DNA of 64,000 bases, taken from NCBI RefSeq assembly GCF_012911605.1, contig NZ_JAAMPT010000207.1, positions 124,001 to 188,000 of the forward strand, given 5' to 3'. The stretch is from Flavobacterium solisilvae. Its GTDB lineage: Bacteria; Bacteroidota; Bacteroidia; Flavobacteriales; Flavobacteriaceae. The position numbers and the translations under genes are program-made. A model generated the notes under the pieces. The model made no database searches. It was not told where the DNA came from and was given only the letters and a program-made list of their open reading frames with translations. Positions 23,793 to 33,996 of this stretch are shown one piece after another. Numbering within the stretch: position 1 is the first letter of the stretch; each line of letters opens with the position of its first letter.

Positions 23793-25001
23793 TTACAGGT
23801 TTTGACTGAGAATATAACCACTTGTCCACGCATTTTGGAAATTAAAACCTCCAGTAATGGCGTCAATATTTACAATCTCTCCAGCAAAAAAAAGGGTTGG
23901 GAACAATTTACTTTCCATTGTTTTGAAGTTAATTTCTTTTAGGTCAATGCCGCCAGCCGTGACAAATTCTTCTTTGAACGTACTTTTTCCGTTTACTTGA
24001 AATTCGCCATTTGTCAATTGATTGGCTAAATCGATGAGTTGTTTTTTTGATACATCAGCCCATTTGGTTTCAGATGAAATCGTAGAAGCTTCAACAAGTT
24101 TTTCCCATAATCGATTTGGAAATTCAAACGGCGATTTTTTGGAGACAACTTTTTTAGAATGTTCTAGTTTTAAGTCTTTTAAAATGTCTAAAGTTTCTTC
24201 AAATGCTGTATCATTTAACCAATTGACTTGAATAGTAAATTGATATTTTTTTTCGGCTAAAATTTTTGCACCCCAAGCTGAAAGTCGCAAAATTCCTGGA
24301 CCAGACATTCCCCAATGTGTGATTAACAAAGGTCCAGAAGCTTCTAATTTTGTGTTTTTTACTTTCACATTGGCAAAAGCCGAAATCCCCATTAAGGCTG
24401 CAATCCTATTGTCTTTGATATTAAAAGTAAATAATGACGGAACTGGCGAAACAATTGAATGTCCAATTTCTGAAAGCATTTCCCAAATTTTAGGATTACT
24501 TCCAGTGGTCATAATTAGTTTTTGGCAAGAGAAAGTTTCGTGATTAGTTTCTACTTTCCAATAATCATTTCCTTGGAAAATAGATTGCACGCTTTGACCA
24601 GTTAAGACATCGATTTTTAACCGTTTTACTTCTGATAAAAAACAATCGATTATCGTTTGGGAACTATCGGTAGTAGGAAACATTCTACCATCGTCTTCAA
24701 TTTTAAGTTCAACACCATGATTAGCAAACCATTCAATCGTATCGCCAGAACAAAATTGGTGAAACGGACCAACGAGTTCTTTTTCACCACGCGGATAATT
24801 TTTGGCTAATTCCTTCGGAATAAATTCAGCATGAGTAACATTACATCGTCCGCCGCCAGAAATTCGAACTTTTTCCAGCACTGATTTTCCGCGTTCCAAA
24901 ATGGCAATTTTTAGTTTAGGATTTTTTTCGGCGATATTAATTGCTGAAAAAAAACCTGCCGCACCACCGCCAACAATAATTATGTCGTATTTTGAATTCA
25001 T
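23793..25001 (-). CDS. BaiN/HI0933 family flavin oxidoreductase
   Basis: The 402-residue protein has an N-terminal FAD-binding motif IIIVGGGAAGFFSAINIAEK (GxGxxG type), the family block ERGKSVLEKVRISGGGRCNVTHAE near residue 40, a TGSNPKIWEM second dinucleotide motif, and the C-terminal TAGGIDLKEINFKTMESK ... FAGEIVNIDAITGGFNFQNAW that closes the FAD site. This is the HI0933/YhiN/BaiN family; a reductase role is known for some members, but the physiological substrate here is unknown. Cytoplasmic. Its start overlaps the stop of the GDPD gene (ATGA), so the two are translationally coupled. Confidence 0.92.
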   Translation of the reverse strand: MNSKYDIIIVGGGAAGFFSAINIAEKNPKLKIAILERGKSVLEKVRISGGGRCNVTHAEFIPKELAKNYPRGEKELVGPFHQFCSGDTIEWFANHGVELKIEDDGRMFPTTDSSQTIIDCFLSEVKRLKIDVLTGQSVQSIFQGNDYWKVETNHETFSCQKLIMTTGSNPKIWEMLSEIGHSIVSPVPSLFTFNIKDNRIAALMGISAFANVKVKNTKLEASGPLLITHWGMSGPGILRLSAWGAKILAEKKYQFTIQVNWLNDTAFEETLDILKDLKLEHSKKVVSKKSPFEFPNRLWEKLVEASTISSETKWADVSKKQLIDLANQLTNGEFQVNGKSTFKEEFVTAGGIDLKEINFKTMESKLFPTLFFAGEIVNIDAITGGFNFQNAWTSGYILSQNL

Positions 25002-25654
25002 ATTCGTTCAGGAAAGTCTGTGATAATACCGTCAATCTGTAATGATTTGACAAAGGTAATATCTTCCGGCTCATTTACTGTCCAAGGGAATATTTTAAAT
25101 TCTTTTTCTTTCATTTTTTTTACAGTGTCCAATGTCAGCAAATGAAAATACGGATGAATAGCAAAGGCTTTAATAAAAGTAGCAAAGCCAATAGCTAAGC
25201 TAATATCAGTTTCGGTTAAAACCCCAAGTTTAATAGTATCGTTTTGAAAGCGTATTTCTTGTAACACATGCCAATCAAAACTAGAAATAATGATTTTATC
25301 TACATCAAATGATGATGATTGCAACACATCTAAAACGGGTTGTGTAGCTGCATATACTTTTATTTCAATGTTGATGCTACACTTATTTTGAACTAATGTA
25401 AAAACATCTTCAAGCGATGGAACGCCTAATTGCTGAAGTTTTTTTGCAGAAAAATTGGCAACGTTTCCTGTAGCTAAAGTGGTTCTATTAACTGTAGCAT
25501 CATGGATAACCATTGGCACCAAGTCATTACTGAGGTGAACATCAAGCTCAATCATGTCAACACCCATTTCGATTGCTTTTTCAAAGGAAGCAATGGTATT
25601 TTCTGGAGCATGACCTTTTGTGCCACGATGACCAATAGTAAGGACTTGGTTCAT
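24998..25654 (-). CDS. Glycerophosphodiester phosphodiesterase
   Basis: The 218-residue protein has the GDPD core: GHRGTKGHAPENTIASFEKA with catalytic His near residues 8 and 17-23, MIELDVHLSND with the Glu/Asp metal ligands, VIHDATVNRTTLATG with the second catalytic His, and INIEIK. The C-terminal FPWTVNEPEDI and GIITDFPERI are typical. It hydrolyses glycerophosphodiesters to glycerol 3-phosphate and an alcohol. There is no signal peptide, so the cytoplasmic type. First gene of a two-gene unit with the flavin oxidoreductase. Confidence 0.93.
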   Translation of the reverse strand: MNQVLTIGHRGTKGHAPENTIASFEKAIEMGVDMIELDVHLSNDLVPMVIHDATVNRTTLATGNVANFSAKKLQQLGVPSLEDVFTLVQNKCSINIEIKVYAATQPVLDVLQSSSFDVDKIIISSFDWHVLQEIRFQNDTIKLGVLTETDISLAIGFATFIKAFAIHPYFHLLTLDTVKKMKEKEFKIFPWTVNEPEDITFVKSLQIDGIITDFPERI

Positions 25655-25720
25655 TTTAGAATGAATTAAGGCTTTTTTGATTTAAAGACCTAAAGATAGT
25701 AAAATTTACAAGCTAGTAAC

Positions 25721-27373
25721 TTAGTTTTTTTCTAATAAAATAATGCTAAACGGACTATCAAGGGCTACTTTTCCATTAGAAACGATTGAAACTTTGCCTG
25801 AGTATGTATCTTTTACCTTAGTTCCATCAACAAAAATTTTTCCAACCGATATTTCTTTTGGTCCAACAGGTAAATCCAAACCAACTACTACGGCATCAGT
25901 ATAATTTTCTTTGGCAAATGAACGAGAGAATACATAAGGTGCAGCCGAAATTTGTTGGTGAACACCAGCTCCAACGGCTGGATGATTGGCTCTAAATTGA
26001 CCTAACTTTTGGTAATGTAGCAACAGTTCTTTTTTAGAAGTATCTGTTTTTAGTTCTTCCCAATTCATGAATAAACGCAAGGTAGCATCGCCTTGAGCAC
26101 CCGCAATGTCTAGATTTCTAGCACTTTCATCACCATAATATACTTGAGCAATTCCTGGTGCAAGCAATAGTTTTGTTCCTGCTTCAAAAGTGCGTTCTCT
26201 TTTTTTGTCAAAAGGCCAACCATCGTCATGAGAAGTTGTATAATTCATCACAGTATAACCTTTTAAATCATTTTGTAGTATCGAATTGTATTTGCTAAAC
26301 AGTTCTTCATAAGGAAGTTTGGCTTCGTTTCTAAAATCAAAATTAATTAAACTAGTAAACCCGTTGGCATAATAATCTACTTTCTTATCGCCAAAATCAT
26401 AAAGCCTTTTGGCACCGATATTATAACCATATACTTCACCTACGGTGAAGAATTTGTTATTATCTAACACCTTTGATGGATTGTTTTTCTTGTATTCATC
26501 AAAAGTAGTTTGGCATACCGCTTGAAAATCTTTCCAAATGTTTTCTTGTGTATGTTTTACGGTGTCAGCACGGTAACCATCAATTCCAAAATCGGCAATG
26601 TAATCGGCTAACCATTTCATGATGTAGTATTTTGGCGCACGAGGATAACCTGTCTTTTTAAAAAAAGCATCGAGTTCGGCTACTTCTTGTTCATAGCGTC
26701 CTTCTTTTTTCCATTTTTCAACTAACATTGGTGGCAAGGCTACGTTTTGGTTACTTTCCGTCAATACATCGGGAAGGTTTTCCACCAATGTACAATTTAT
26801 ATACGTATCATAGGAGTTGTAGGTACATTTTGGCGAAGTTCTCACCCAATCACTAGGGTAAGCAGGATCTAACTCAGTAACTGGACCTGTATGATTGATT
26901 ACGGCATCAAGCATAATTCTAATACCACGAGCATGAGCTTTGTCCACCAGTTCTTTTAGGTCGGCGCGTGTGCCATAACTTGGGTCAATCGCTGTCCAAT
27001 CTTTCGTCCAATAGCCATGAAAACCGTAAGTGTTTCCGGTTCCTTCATCTACGCTGCCATGAATTTGTTCTACCACTGGCGTCATCCAAATAGCGTTGAT
27101 ACCCAAAGAGGTGAAATAACCTTCGTCCAGTTTTTGAATGATACCACGAAGGTCGCCACCTTCAAAACCGCGCAACGGACCAGTAGGTTTATCGCGTTTA
27201 ATGATGTTATCATTCGATGGATTGCCATTCTGGAAGCGGTCAAGTAGTAAAAAATAGACATTGGCACTTTCCCAAACGAAAGGGGTTTTAGTAGTGTTTT
27301 TTGAAACAGTCTCTTTAGTGGAATTACAACCAAAAGCGATTGAAAGTAGGAGTAAGGTAGTTATCTTTTTCAT
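25721..27373 (-). CDS. GH13 alpha-amylase-family lipoprotein of the starch PUL
   Basis: I start at ATG 27373 (550 residues), which gives a lipoprotein signal MKKITTLLLLSIAFGC; the frame extends 36 bases further upstream into the GH31 gene. GH13 catalytic residues can be placed: D270 in DGYRADTVKH (nucleophile), E313 in TVGEVYGYN (acid/base) and D383 in TTSHDDGWPF. The (beta/alpha)8 barrel starts with FVWESANVYFLLLDRFQNG; the C-terminal ~80 residues are a small beta domain. After the lipid cysteine the sequence is NSTKE, without the acidic export signal, so a periplasmic face is more likely than the cell surface. Probable role is cleavage of imported maltooligosaccharides. Last gene of the PUL minus arm. 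Confidence 0.9.
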   Translation of the reverse strand: MKKITTLLLLSIAFGCNSTKETVSKNTTKTPFVWESANVYFLLLDRFQNGNPSNDNIIKRDKPTGPLRGFEGGDLRGIIQKLDEGYFTSLGINAIWMTPVVEQIHGSVDEGTGNTYGFHGYWTKDWTAIDPSYGTRADLKELVDKAHARGIRIMLDAVINHTGPVTELDPAYPSDWVRTSPKCTYNSYDTYINCTLVENLPDVLTESNQNVALPPMLVEKWKKEGRYEQEVAELDAFFKKTGYPRAPKYYIMKWLADYIADFGIDGYRADTVKHTQENIWKDFQAVCQTTFDEYKKNNPSKVLDNNKFFTVGEVYGYNIGAKRLYDFGDKKVDYYANGFTSLINFDFRNEAKLPYEELFSKYNSILQNDLKGYTVMNYTTSHDDGWPFDKKRERTFEAGTKLLLAPGIAQVYYGDESARNLDIAGAQGDATLRLFMNWEELKTDTSKKELLLHYQKLGQFRANHPAVGAGVHQQISAAPYVFSRSFAKENYTDAVVVGLDLPVGPKEISVGKIFVDGTKVKDTYSGKVSIVSNGKVALDSPFSIILLEKN

Positions 27374-27374
27374 A

Positions 27375-29795
27375 TTATAATTTGATTTCAAGGTCATTCG
27401 TAAGGTCAAGCGGACAATCCAAAGTAATTTTCAACAAGTTGTTTCCAAAGGTATATTCCGTTGGATTTAATTTTTTATCATTCAGGTTGATGTTGGTTGG
27501 TTTTTGGGTAAAACCATGCACTATCAAAGTTACTTTTTTGCTGGTAGCATTGGCATAGGTATGGTCATATTCGACTTTGATGTTTAGCGTGTTGTTTTTG
27601 AACTTACTTCTAAAGTCGAATTTCTCGAATTTTTGATTTTCAAAGCTATTGGCAGTTACACCATCATCGTTGTACAGATTTAACTTCGAGTTGGTAGCTT
27701 TCTCATCAAAGAAATAATGTACATCAAAGCTGTTGAGGTTGTATTGGGTAGTGTTTTGAATGATTTTGCTCATCGGGATGAAGCTTCCACCACGAACAAA
27801 AGTTGGGATATTCTCTTTGTTGGTTGCTACGGTTTGGGTTGTTCCCGCTTCGTATTTTTTACCAGAGTAAAAGTCATACCAATTACTCGATTTAGGGAAA
27901 TAGACCTCTTTTTGGGTTTGACCACGTTGAGTTATTGGGTAAATCAAGAAGTCATTACCCCAAAAATAGCCATCCGATTTGCCTAATAAAGCAGTATTCT
28001 GTGGTTCTTCAAAAAATAATGGACGCATTAAAGGCGTTCCTTTTGTAGTATTTTCGAAAGCCAAATTGTAGTTATAAGGCAGCAATTGATAACGGAGTTC
28101 GACGGCTTTCTTGGCTACTTCCTTAGTGTCAACATCTTTGTAAGCAACTTCAGAAGCTACGTCTTCTTGCGCATGTGGACGGAAAATTGGGTTGAAAACA
28201 CCATACTGCAACCATCTTAGATACAATTCATTATCAAAGTAATCGCCAGCAAATCCTCCCAAATCAGAATGCATATAGGCTAAACCTTGCATACCCATTT
28301 GAAGGGCAATTTCCATTTGGGATTGTAAACCACCCCAACTTCTTGAAACATCTCCAGACCAAGGTATCATTCCAAACCGTTGTGAACCAGAATATCCAGA
28401 ACGCATTAAAATGAATGGACGTTGGGTTGCGAATTCTTTTTTATAACCATCGGCAATGAGTTTTGCCCAATTGTGTCCATAGATATTGTGTACTTCATCT
28501 GCTGTTCCTTTTGCGGTATTAGCAAAGCTAGGAAACACTTCAGGTTCGCCTAAATCGCCCCAAACACCGGCAACACCTTGATTAATTAGTCGTTTGTAAA
28601 CATTCCAAAACCATGCAGAACCTTCCGGCTTGAATACATCAACAATTCCAGTATTCCCGAAATAGAAATCCCATGTTGCTGGTTTTCCATCTTTAAGCGT
28701 TGCTAGTACCTTTTTGTCTACCGTTTCCTGCCATTTAGACGATGTAGTAAGAATGAATGGTTCTGTAATTAAAACGGTTTTGACACCTTTGGCATTCAAA
28801 TCTGCAATCATTTTTTCAGGATTAGGGAAATTATCTTTGTCCCAATCGAGATTTCCCATCGTGCCTTGAACGGTTTTTCCAAACCAATATAAATCAAGAA
28901 TTATAGCATCGACTGGAATGTTACTGTCTTGAAATTTTTTAATAGTTTTTTCAACTTCTTCTTGCGTATGATATCCAAATCGAGAGGAGAAATTACCAAA
29001 AGCCCAACGTGGTGGAAGAGGTTGTTTTCCGGTTAAGTCAGTATAGTTTTGGACTAAATCTTCCCAAGAATTGCCTACTACTACTTGATAGGTTTTTCTT
29101 CCTGAGATAGTTTCATACTCTAAAGTGTTGTTCTTTTGACTATCCAAATCGAGATAACCAATAGCAGCATTATCAAAATGAACGGCATATAATTTTGAAG
29201 ACAACACCACAGGAATACAGAAATTCATTAGTTCGGCACGAGTTTCATAACCATATTGTGCTCTGTTATAAAGTGCTAAACGGTTGCCGCGTCTATTCAT
29301 GCCCAAAGCACGCGAACCGCCACCATAAAGTACTTCATCTGGAGTAATATTAAATTGTAAGACTTCGGTAGAGTCGTAAACAATGTTTCCTTTTACGTTT
29401 TCTAACGGAATGTGTTTGCGTTTTGTATATCCTGATTTTTCTGAAAGGATTGCTGCACCTTTGTGTTTGTATATAATTTGAAACGGATTTTTAATCACTT
29501 CTACTGCCAAGTCGTTAAAAGCGAAAGTGTTGCTATTGGCATCTTTCGAAATTTTCCAATTTGGATTTTTATTTTCGTTCAATACGACAAGGTCAGATGC
29601 TGGGTTGTACTTTTCTCCATTGGGAATAAAAGTTGTTTCAATGATTTTATCCGAGAGAAAACGAATTTGATACGAACCGTCGCTTACTTTTATTTTACAA
29701 AAGGTTTTGTCAGTTGTGATGGAAATAAATTTTCTATTTGCGTTTTGGGCAAAAGCAGTTGATGTAATTAAAAAGATAAAAAGTAGTTTCTTCAT
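27375..29795 (-). CDS. GH31 alpha-glucosidase
   Basis: The 806-residue protein has a signal peptide (MKKLLFIFLITSTAFAQ) and the GH31 layout: N-terminal galactose-mutarotase-like beta domain, then the catalytic barrel beginning PPRWAFGNFSSRFGYHTQEEV, nucleophile D414 in GVWGDLGEPEV, acid/base D482 in IPWSGDVSRSWGG, and two C-terminal beta domains (FVRGGSFIPM). GH31 alpha-glucosidases release glucose from the non-reducing ends of maltooligosaccharides. In the periplasm it would act after SusCD import. It ends one base before the ATG of the GH13 lipoprotein gene and begins 9 bases after the SusA-like gene, so the three are one operon. Confidence 0.93.
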   Translation of the reverse strand: MKKLLFIFLITSTAFAQNANRKFISITTDKTFCKIKVSDGSYQIRFLSDKIIETTFIPNGEKYNPASDLVVLNENKNPNWKISKDANSNTFAFNDLAVEVIKNPFQIIYKHKGAAILSEKSGYTKRKHIPLENVKGNIVYDSTEVLQFNITPDEVLYGGGSRALGMNRRGNRLALYNRAQYGYETRAELMNFCIPVVLSSKLYAVHFDNAAIGYLDLDSQKNNTLEYETISGRKTYQVVVGNSWEDLVQNYTDLTGKQPLPPRWAFGNFSSRFGYHTQEEVEKTIKKFQDSNIPVDAIILDLYWFGKTVQGTMGNLDWDKDNFPNPEKMIADLNAKGVKTVLITEPFILTTSSKWQETVDKKVLATLKDGKPATWDFYFGNTGIVDVFKPEGSAWFWNVYKRLINQGVAGVWGDLGEPEVFPSFANTAKGTADEVHNIYGHNWAKLIADGYKKEFATQRPFILMRSGYSGSQRFGMIPWSGDVSRSWGGLQSQMEIALQMGMQGLAYMHSDLGGFAGDYFDNELYLRWLQYGVFNPIFRPHAQEDVASEVAYKDVDTKEVAKKAVELRYQLLPYNYNLAFENTTKGTPLMRPLFFEEPQNTALLGKSDGYFWGNDFLIYPITQRGQTQKEVYFPKSSNWYDFYSGKKYEAGTTQTVATNKENIPTFVRGGSFIPMSKIIQNTTQYNLNSFDVHYFFDEKATNSKLNLYNDDGVTANSFENQKFEKFDFRSKFKNNTLNIKVEYDHTYANATSKKVTLIVHGFTQKPTNINLNDKKLNPTEYTFGNNLLKITLDCPLDLTNDLEIKL

Positions 29796-29804
29796 GGTTT
29801 GGGT

Positions 29805-31631
29805 TTACTTTAATTCTAAAATTAAGGCAGATTTTCCTTCGATGGTGATGTCATTTTTTAAATCAAAAGAAGTGTTTCCTAAAGCATCTTTTCCAGATTT
29901 ATAGTTTTTGATATTTTCTAAGAAACGATTGGTTTTGAGGGTTTGTTTTTCGGGATTGTTGTTGATGATAACCATTACCGTTTCTTTTTCATCATAACGG
30001 AAATAAACATAAACGTTATTTTCTGGAATGTAATGAGTTGTCTTTCCTGCATGAATAACCGATTTGTTTTTTCTCCAATTTAATAGTTTTGACGTAAAAT
30101 CGAAGTATTGTTTCTGAACTTCGGTTCTTCCAGAAGCTGTGAAGGCGTTGTTTTTGTCGCCATTCCATCCACCAGGAAAATCTTGACGAATATCAGCATC
30201 GCCTTTATCTTTGTTTCCTGCCATACCAATTTCGGAACCATAATAAATCTGAGGAATTCCACGAACCGTTGCTAACAAAGTCATAGCCAATTGGTATTTT
30301 TTGAAATCGGGATACAAATGATTGAAACGTTGCGTATCGTGATTTTCAATAAAAGTCAAAATATTGTCAATGTTTGGATACAAGAAATCGTTAGTAAAAT
30401 TTTGATATACTTTGATGATTCCTTTGTCCCAAGTAGCTTGGTCTTCATTGAAAGTGGAACTTATCGCTTCGTGCAACGTAAAATCCATCACCGAAGGCAA
30501 ATAGGAATTAAAGTTTTGAATAGCGCCAATTTTACTGTCTTTTTGCCAATAAGCCATTTGCGCTTGGTCGTTCATCCAAACTTCGCCAACAATGTTAAAA
30601 TGTGGATATTCGTCTGTGATTGCTTTTGTCCATTTGGCAATTCCTTCTTTGTCATTATACGAATAAGTATCTACTCGGAAACCATCTAAATCTGCATATT
30701 CAATCCACCAAATAGCGTTTTGAGTAAGATAATTTAAAACCAATGGATTGGATTGATTTAAATCGGGCATTGATTTTACGAACCAACCATCCATACAATG
30801 TGCTGCATCTCGTTTTGAAGCATTTACATCAAATTGGGTTGTCATTCTGTAGTTGGAATTGGTAAATTCTGGAAATTGGTGAATCCAATCGCGTGTTGGC
30901 AAATCGTTTATCATCCAATGTTTCCAACCCCAATGATTGGTCACATAATCCATGATATTTTTCATGCCTTTTTTGTGTAATTCTTGGCTCATTCGAAGAT
31001 AATCTTCGTTAGTTCCATATCTTGGATCGATTTTATACACATCAGATTGTCCATAGGTGTGATAGGAATAACGTTCGTCATTGTCTTCGCAAAGTGGTGT
31101 TGACCAAATGGCTGTTGCGCCAAGTTCATGAATATAATTGATGTTTTTGATTATTCCTTCTATGTCGCCACCATGTCTTCCGCCAGGCAAATCGCGATTG
31201 TATTTTTCGGTTACGGATGGATGACTGTCGTTGTTTGGATTTCCATTAGCAAATCTATCTGGCATTAAAAGATACATTACGTCAGAACTGTTGTAACTTT
31301 CGCGAAAGCGTGAATTTTCTTTGCGTTGTTTGAGTTCGTAGTTTTTGGTAAATGATTTTTTGCCGTTTTTGAAAGTGAAAACGATGTTTTGAGCACTTAC
31401 ATTTTTAGTATCAACAGTAACGAAAACGTAGTTTGGATTTTCGGTTTTTTGTATTCCTTTGATGATAATTCCATTGGAAACCGATACTTCGTTTTGCGCA
31501 ATATTTTTTCCGTAGAACATAATTTGAACATCGGAAAGGTTCATGTCACTCCACCAAAAAGGTGGTTCAACTTTGTCAATTTGAGCGAAAGTTGAAATTG
31601 AAAACAGAAGTAAAAGAAGTGCTTTTTTCAT
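29805..31631 (-). CDS. GH13 neopullulanase/cyclomaltodextrinase-like enzyme (SusA-like)
   Basis: The 608-residue protein has a signal peptide (MKKALLLLLFSISTFAQ), an N-terminal Ig-like domain at about 20-115 (VEPPFWWSDMNLSDVQIMFYG, characteristic of SusA-type enzymes), and the GH13 barrel with D321 in DLDGFRVDTYSYND (nucleophile), E350 in IVGEVWMND (acid/base) and D432 in IENHDTQRF. SusA-type enzymes cut cyclodextrins, pullulan or maltooligosaccharides in the periplasm. The gene follows GH65 by 64 bases; that gap contains a strong palindrome, so it may be expressed at a different level from the upstream genes. Confidence 0.92.
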   Translation of the reverse strand: MKKALLLLLFSISTFAQIDKVEPPFWWSDMNLSDVQIMFYGKNIAQNEVSVSNGIIIKGIQKTENPNYVFVTVDTKNVSAQNIVFTFKNGKKSFTKNYELKQRKENSRFRESYNSSDVMYLLMPDRFANGNPNNDSHPSVTEKYNRDLPGGRHGGDIEGIIKNINYIHELGATAIWSTPLCEDNDERYSYHTYGQSDVYKIDPRYGTNEDYLRMSQELHKKGMKNIMDYVTNHWGWKHWMINDLPTRDWIHQFPEFTNSNYRMTTQFDVNASKRDAAHCMDGWFVKSMPDLNQSNPLVLNYLTQNAIWWIEYADLDGFRVDTYSYNDKEGIAKWTKAITDEYPHFNIVGEVWMNDQAQMAYWQKDSKIGAIQNFNSYLPSVMDFTLHEAISSTFNEDQATWDKGIIKVYQNFTNDFLYPNIDNILTFIENHDTQRFNHLYPDFKKYQLAMTLLATVRGIPQIYYGSEIGMAGNKDKGDADIRQDFPGGWNGDKNNAFTASGRTEVQKQYFDFTSKLLNWRKNKSVIHAGKTTHYIPENNVYVYFRYDEKETVMVIINNNPEKQTLKTNRFLENIKNYKSGKDALGNTSFDLKNDITIEGKSALILELK

Positions 31632-31648
31632 TTTATAAATAATTAAAA

Positions 31649-31681
31649 AACCCTGTCAGAGTTTTAAACTCTGACAGGGTT
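31649..31681. repeat. Near-perfect palindrome between GH65 and susA-like genes
   Basis: A 16-bp inverted repeat (AACCCTGTCAGAGTTT and its complement) with a single central base. On the minus strand it is followed by a T run (plus 31645-31650), so it can act as a terminator or attenuator within the PUL operon. The sequence also looks like an interspersed Flavobacterium palindrome. Confidence 0.8.
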
Positions 31682-31695
31682 AGTGTTAGGTTAAT

Positions 31696-33996
31696 TTATA
31701 CTGTCACTAAACTATTCGGTTCAACCAAAATTTCTTTTCCGTTTACGAAAACTGAAATTGCTGTTTCGCCTTCTAAAGTGAAATTGGTTTCGTTTTGATG
31801 AACGGCAACTTTCAAAATTTGATTTCTAAAATTGATTTTAAACGAATAACCATTCCATTCTTTTGGAATTCGTGGTTCAAAATGTAATGCATTATTTTTT
31901 ACACGCATTCCACCAAAACCTTCTACAATACTCATCCAAGTTCCAGCCATTGAAGTGATGTGTAAACCTTCTTCTACTTCTTTGTTGTAATCGTCTAAAT
32001 CCAAACGAGAAGTTCTTAAATAGAATGTATAGGCTTGTTCCATTCTGCCTAAAACAGCAGCTTGAATGGAGTGAACACAAGGCGAAAGCGAACTTTCATG
32101 AACAGTAAATGGTTCGTAGAAATCGAAATGTTTTTCTAATTGTTCTTTGCTGAAATGATCTTCAAAGAAATAGAAACCTTGCAATGTGTCGGCTTGCTTG
32201 ATATAAGGCGAACGAAGAATTCTATCCCAAGACCATTTTTGATTTATTGGTCGTTGTGATTTATCTAAATCGTGAACTTTTACTAATTCTTTATCTAAAA
32301 AACCATCTTGTTGAAGGTAAACATCATGTTCTTCCGAATAAGGAAAATACATTTTGTCAGCTACTTTTTTCCAATGTGCAATTTCGGCATCATCAAGATT
32401 AACTTTGCTCATTATTCGAGAATAATCGGCTGAATATTCGTTTTGAACTTTGCTGATTTGTTCAATAGTATAATCAATGCACCATTTGGCTAAATAATTG
32501 GTGTAGAAATTATTGTTAACGTTGTTTTCGTATTCATTTGGACCAGTTACGCCTAGAATTACATATTGGTTTTTGTAAGTTGAATAAGTTGCTCTTTGGT
32601 GCCAAAAACGGGCAATTCCGATAAGAACTTCCAAACCTTTTTCTGGAATATAGCTGTAATCGCCAGTAAATCGGTGATAGTTGAAAATAGCAAAAGCGAT
32701 GGCACCATTTCTGTGAATTTCTTCAAAAGTGATTTCCCATTCGTTGTGACATTCTTCGCCGTTCATGGTAACCATTGGATATAAAGCAGCACCGTTTGTA
32801 AAGCCTAATTTTTCAGCATTTTCAATAGCTTTGTCCAATTGGTTATAACGATAAGCCAAAAGATTTCGAGCAACTTGCTGGTCTTTTGTCGCCATATAAA
32901 ACGGAATGCAATACGCTTCAGTGTCCCAATAGGTTGAACCACCATATTTTTCGCCAGTAAATCCTTTTGGACCAATATTTAATCGGCTGTCTTTTCCTAA
33001 GTAGGTTTGGTTTAACTGGAAAATATTGAAACGAATACCTTGTTGCGCTTTTACATCGCCATCAATAGTAATATCGCTCATTTCCCAGATTTTTGCCCAG
33101 GCTTGTTTTTGGCTTTCTACTAAATTTGTAAAACCAATTTTCAAACCTTCGGCAATTACAGTTTGAGCTGCTTTTTGTGTGTTTTCGTGATTCATTGAAA
33201 CAGTATAACCACCCAATTTTTGGATGGAAGCTGTTTGTCCATTTGCAACAGCAACTTCGTATGTAAATGCTACTTTTTCGTTGGTTTTTTCGATATTTAC
33301 AGGTAATGCATTCGTATTTTCACCGTTAAGTAAAATAGCGTTTTGCATAAATGTTGTCGCTGTAAAATGGGTTTTGAAAGTTCTTGCCGTAACAAAAGCT
33401 TCGTTGTTGTTATGCTGAACGTTCAATGGTTCCCAAAATTTTTCTTCCCAGTTGGCATCTTCGTTGTGAACGCCAGCATCGACATAAGGTTTGAAAACAA
33501 TTTTGGCATCAGCATTTGGAGTTATTTCATAATTGATAACACCTAATTCATCTATATCTAATGACAGAAAACGCGTTACTTTGACTTTAATCTCTAATCC
33601 GTTTTGCATTTTTGCATTGAAAGAACGATAATAAATACCTTCTTTCATATTCAACTCACGTTTAAAATTTGAAACCGATTGACATTTTGCTAAATCTAGA
33701 TTTTCGCCATTAATTTCTATGTTGATACCAATCCAGTTTGGAGCATTCAACACTTTGGCAAAATATTCTGGATAACCGTTTTTCCACCAACCCACTTTTG
33801 TTTTGTCAGGATAATAAATTCCAGCAATATAACTTCCTTGGAATGTTTTTCCAGAATAATGTTCTTCAAAATTAGCGCGTTGTCCCATTGCGCCATTACC
33901 AATACTGAATAAACTTTCAGAAGATTTTACTCTTTCGGCATCAAATCCTTCTTCAATAATCGACCAGTTATCTGGTTTGATATAATCTTGGTTCAT
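31696..33996 (-). CDS. GH65 glycoside phosphorylase, probable maltose phosphorylase
   Basis: The 766-residue protein lacks a signal peptide, so it is cytoplasmic. GH65 features: N-terminal beta-sandwich (ESLFSIGNGAMGQRANFEE), the (alpha/alpha)6 barrel with YWDTEAYCIPFY and GEECHNEWEITFEEIHRNGA (residues about 414-433; E419/E421 in the EWE motif hold the likely general acid), and the substrate loop KADTLQGFYF. Such enzymes split maltose (or trehalose/kojibiose) with phosphate to glucose and beta-glucose 1-phosphate. The adjacent beta-phosphoglucomutase uses exactly that product, and the surrounding starch PUL favours maltose as substrate. Confidence 0.92.
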   Translation of the reverse strand: MNQDYIKPDNWSIIEEGFDAERVKSSESLFSIGNGAMGQRANFEEHYSGKTFQGSYIAGIYYPDKTKVGWWKNGYPEYFAKVLNAPNWIGINIEINGENLDLAKCQSVSNFKRELNMKEGIYYRSFNAKMQNGLEIKVKVTRFLSLDIDELGVINYEITPNADAKIVFKPYVDAGVHNEDANWEEKFWEPLNVQHNNNEAFVTARTFKTHFTATTFMQNAILLNGENTNALPVNIEKTNEKVAFTYEVAVANGQTASIQKLGGYTVSMNHENTQKAAQTVIAEGLKIGFTNLVESQKQAWAKIWEMSDITIDGDVKAQQGIRFNIFQLNQTYLGKDSRLNIGPKGFTGEKYGGSTYWDTEAYCIPFYMATKDQQVARNLLAYRYNQLDKAIENAEKLGFTNGAALYPMVTMNGEECHNEWEITFEEIHRNGAIAFAIFNYHRFTGDYSYIPEKGLEVLIGIARFWHQRATYSTYKNQYVILGVTGPNEYENNVNNNFYTNYLAKWCIDYTIEQISKVQNEYSADYSRIMSKVNLDDAEIAHWKKVADKMYFPYSEEHDVYLQQDGFLDKELVKVHDLDKSQRPINQKWSWDRILRSPYIKQADTLQGFYFFEDHFSKEQLEKHFDFYEPFTVHESSLSPCVHSIQAAVLGRMEQAYTFYLRTSRLDLDDYNKEVEEGLHITSMAGTWMSIVEGFGGMRVKNNALHFEPRIPKEWNGYSFKINFRNQILKVAVHQNETNFTLEGETAISVFVNGKEILVEPNSLVTV

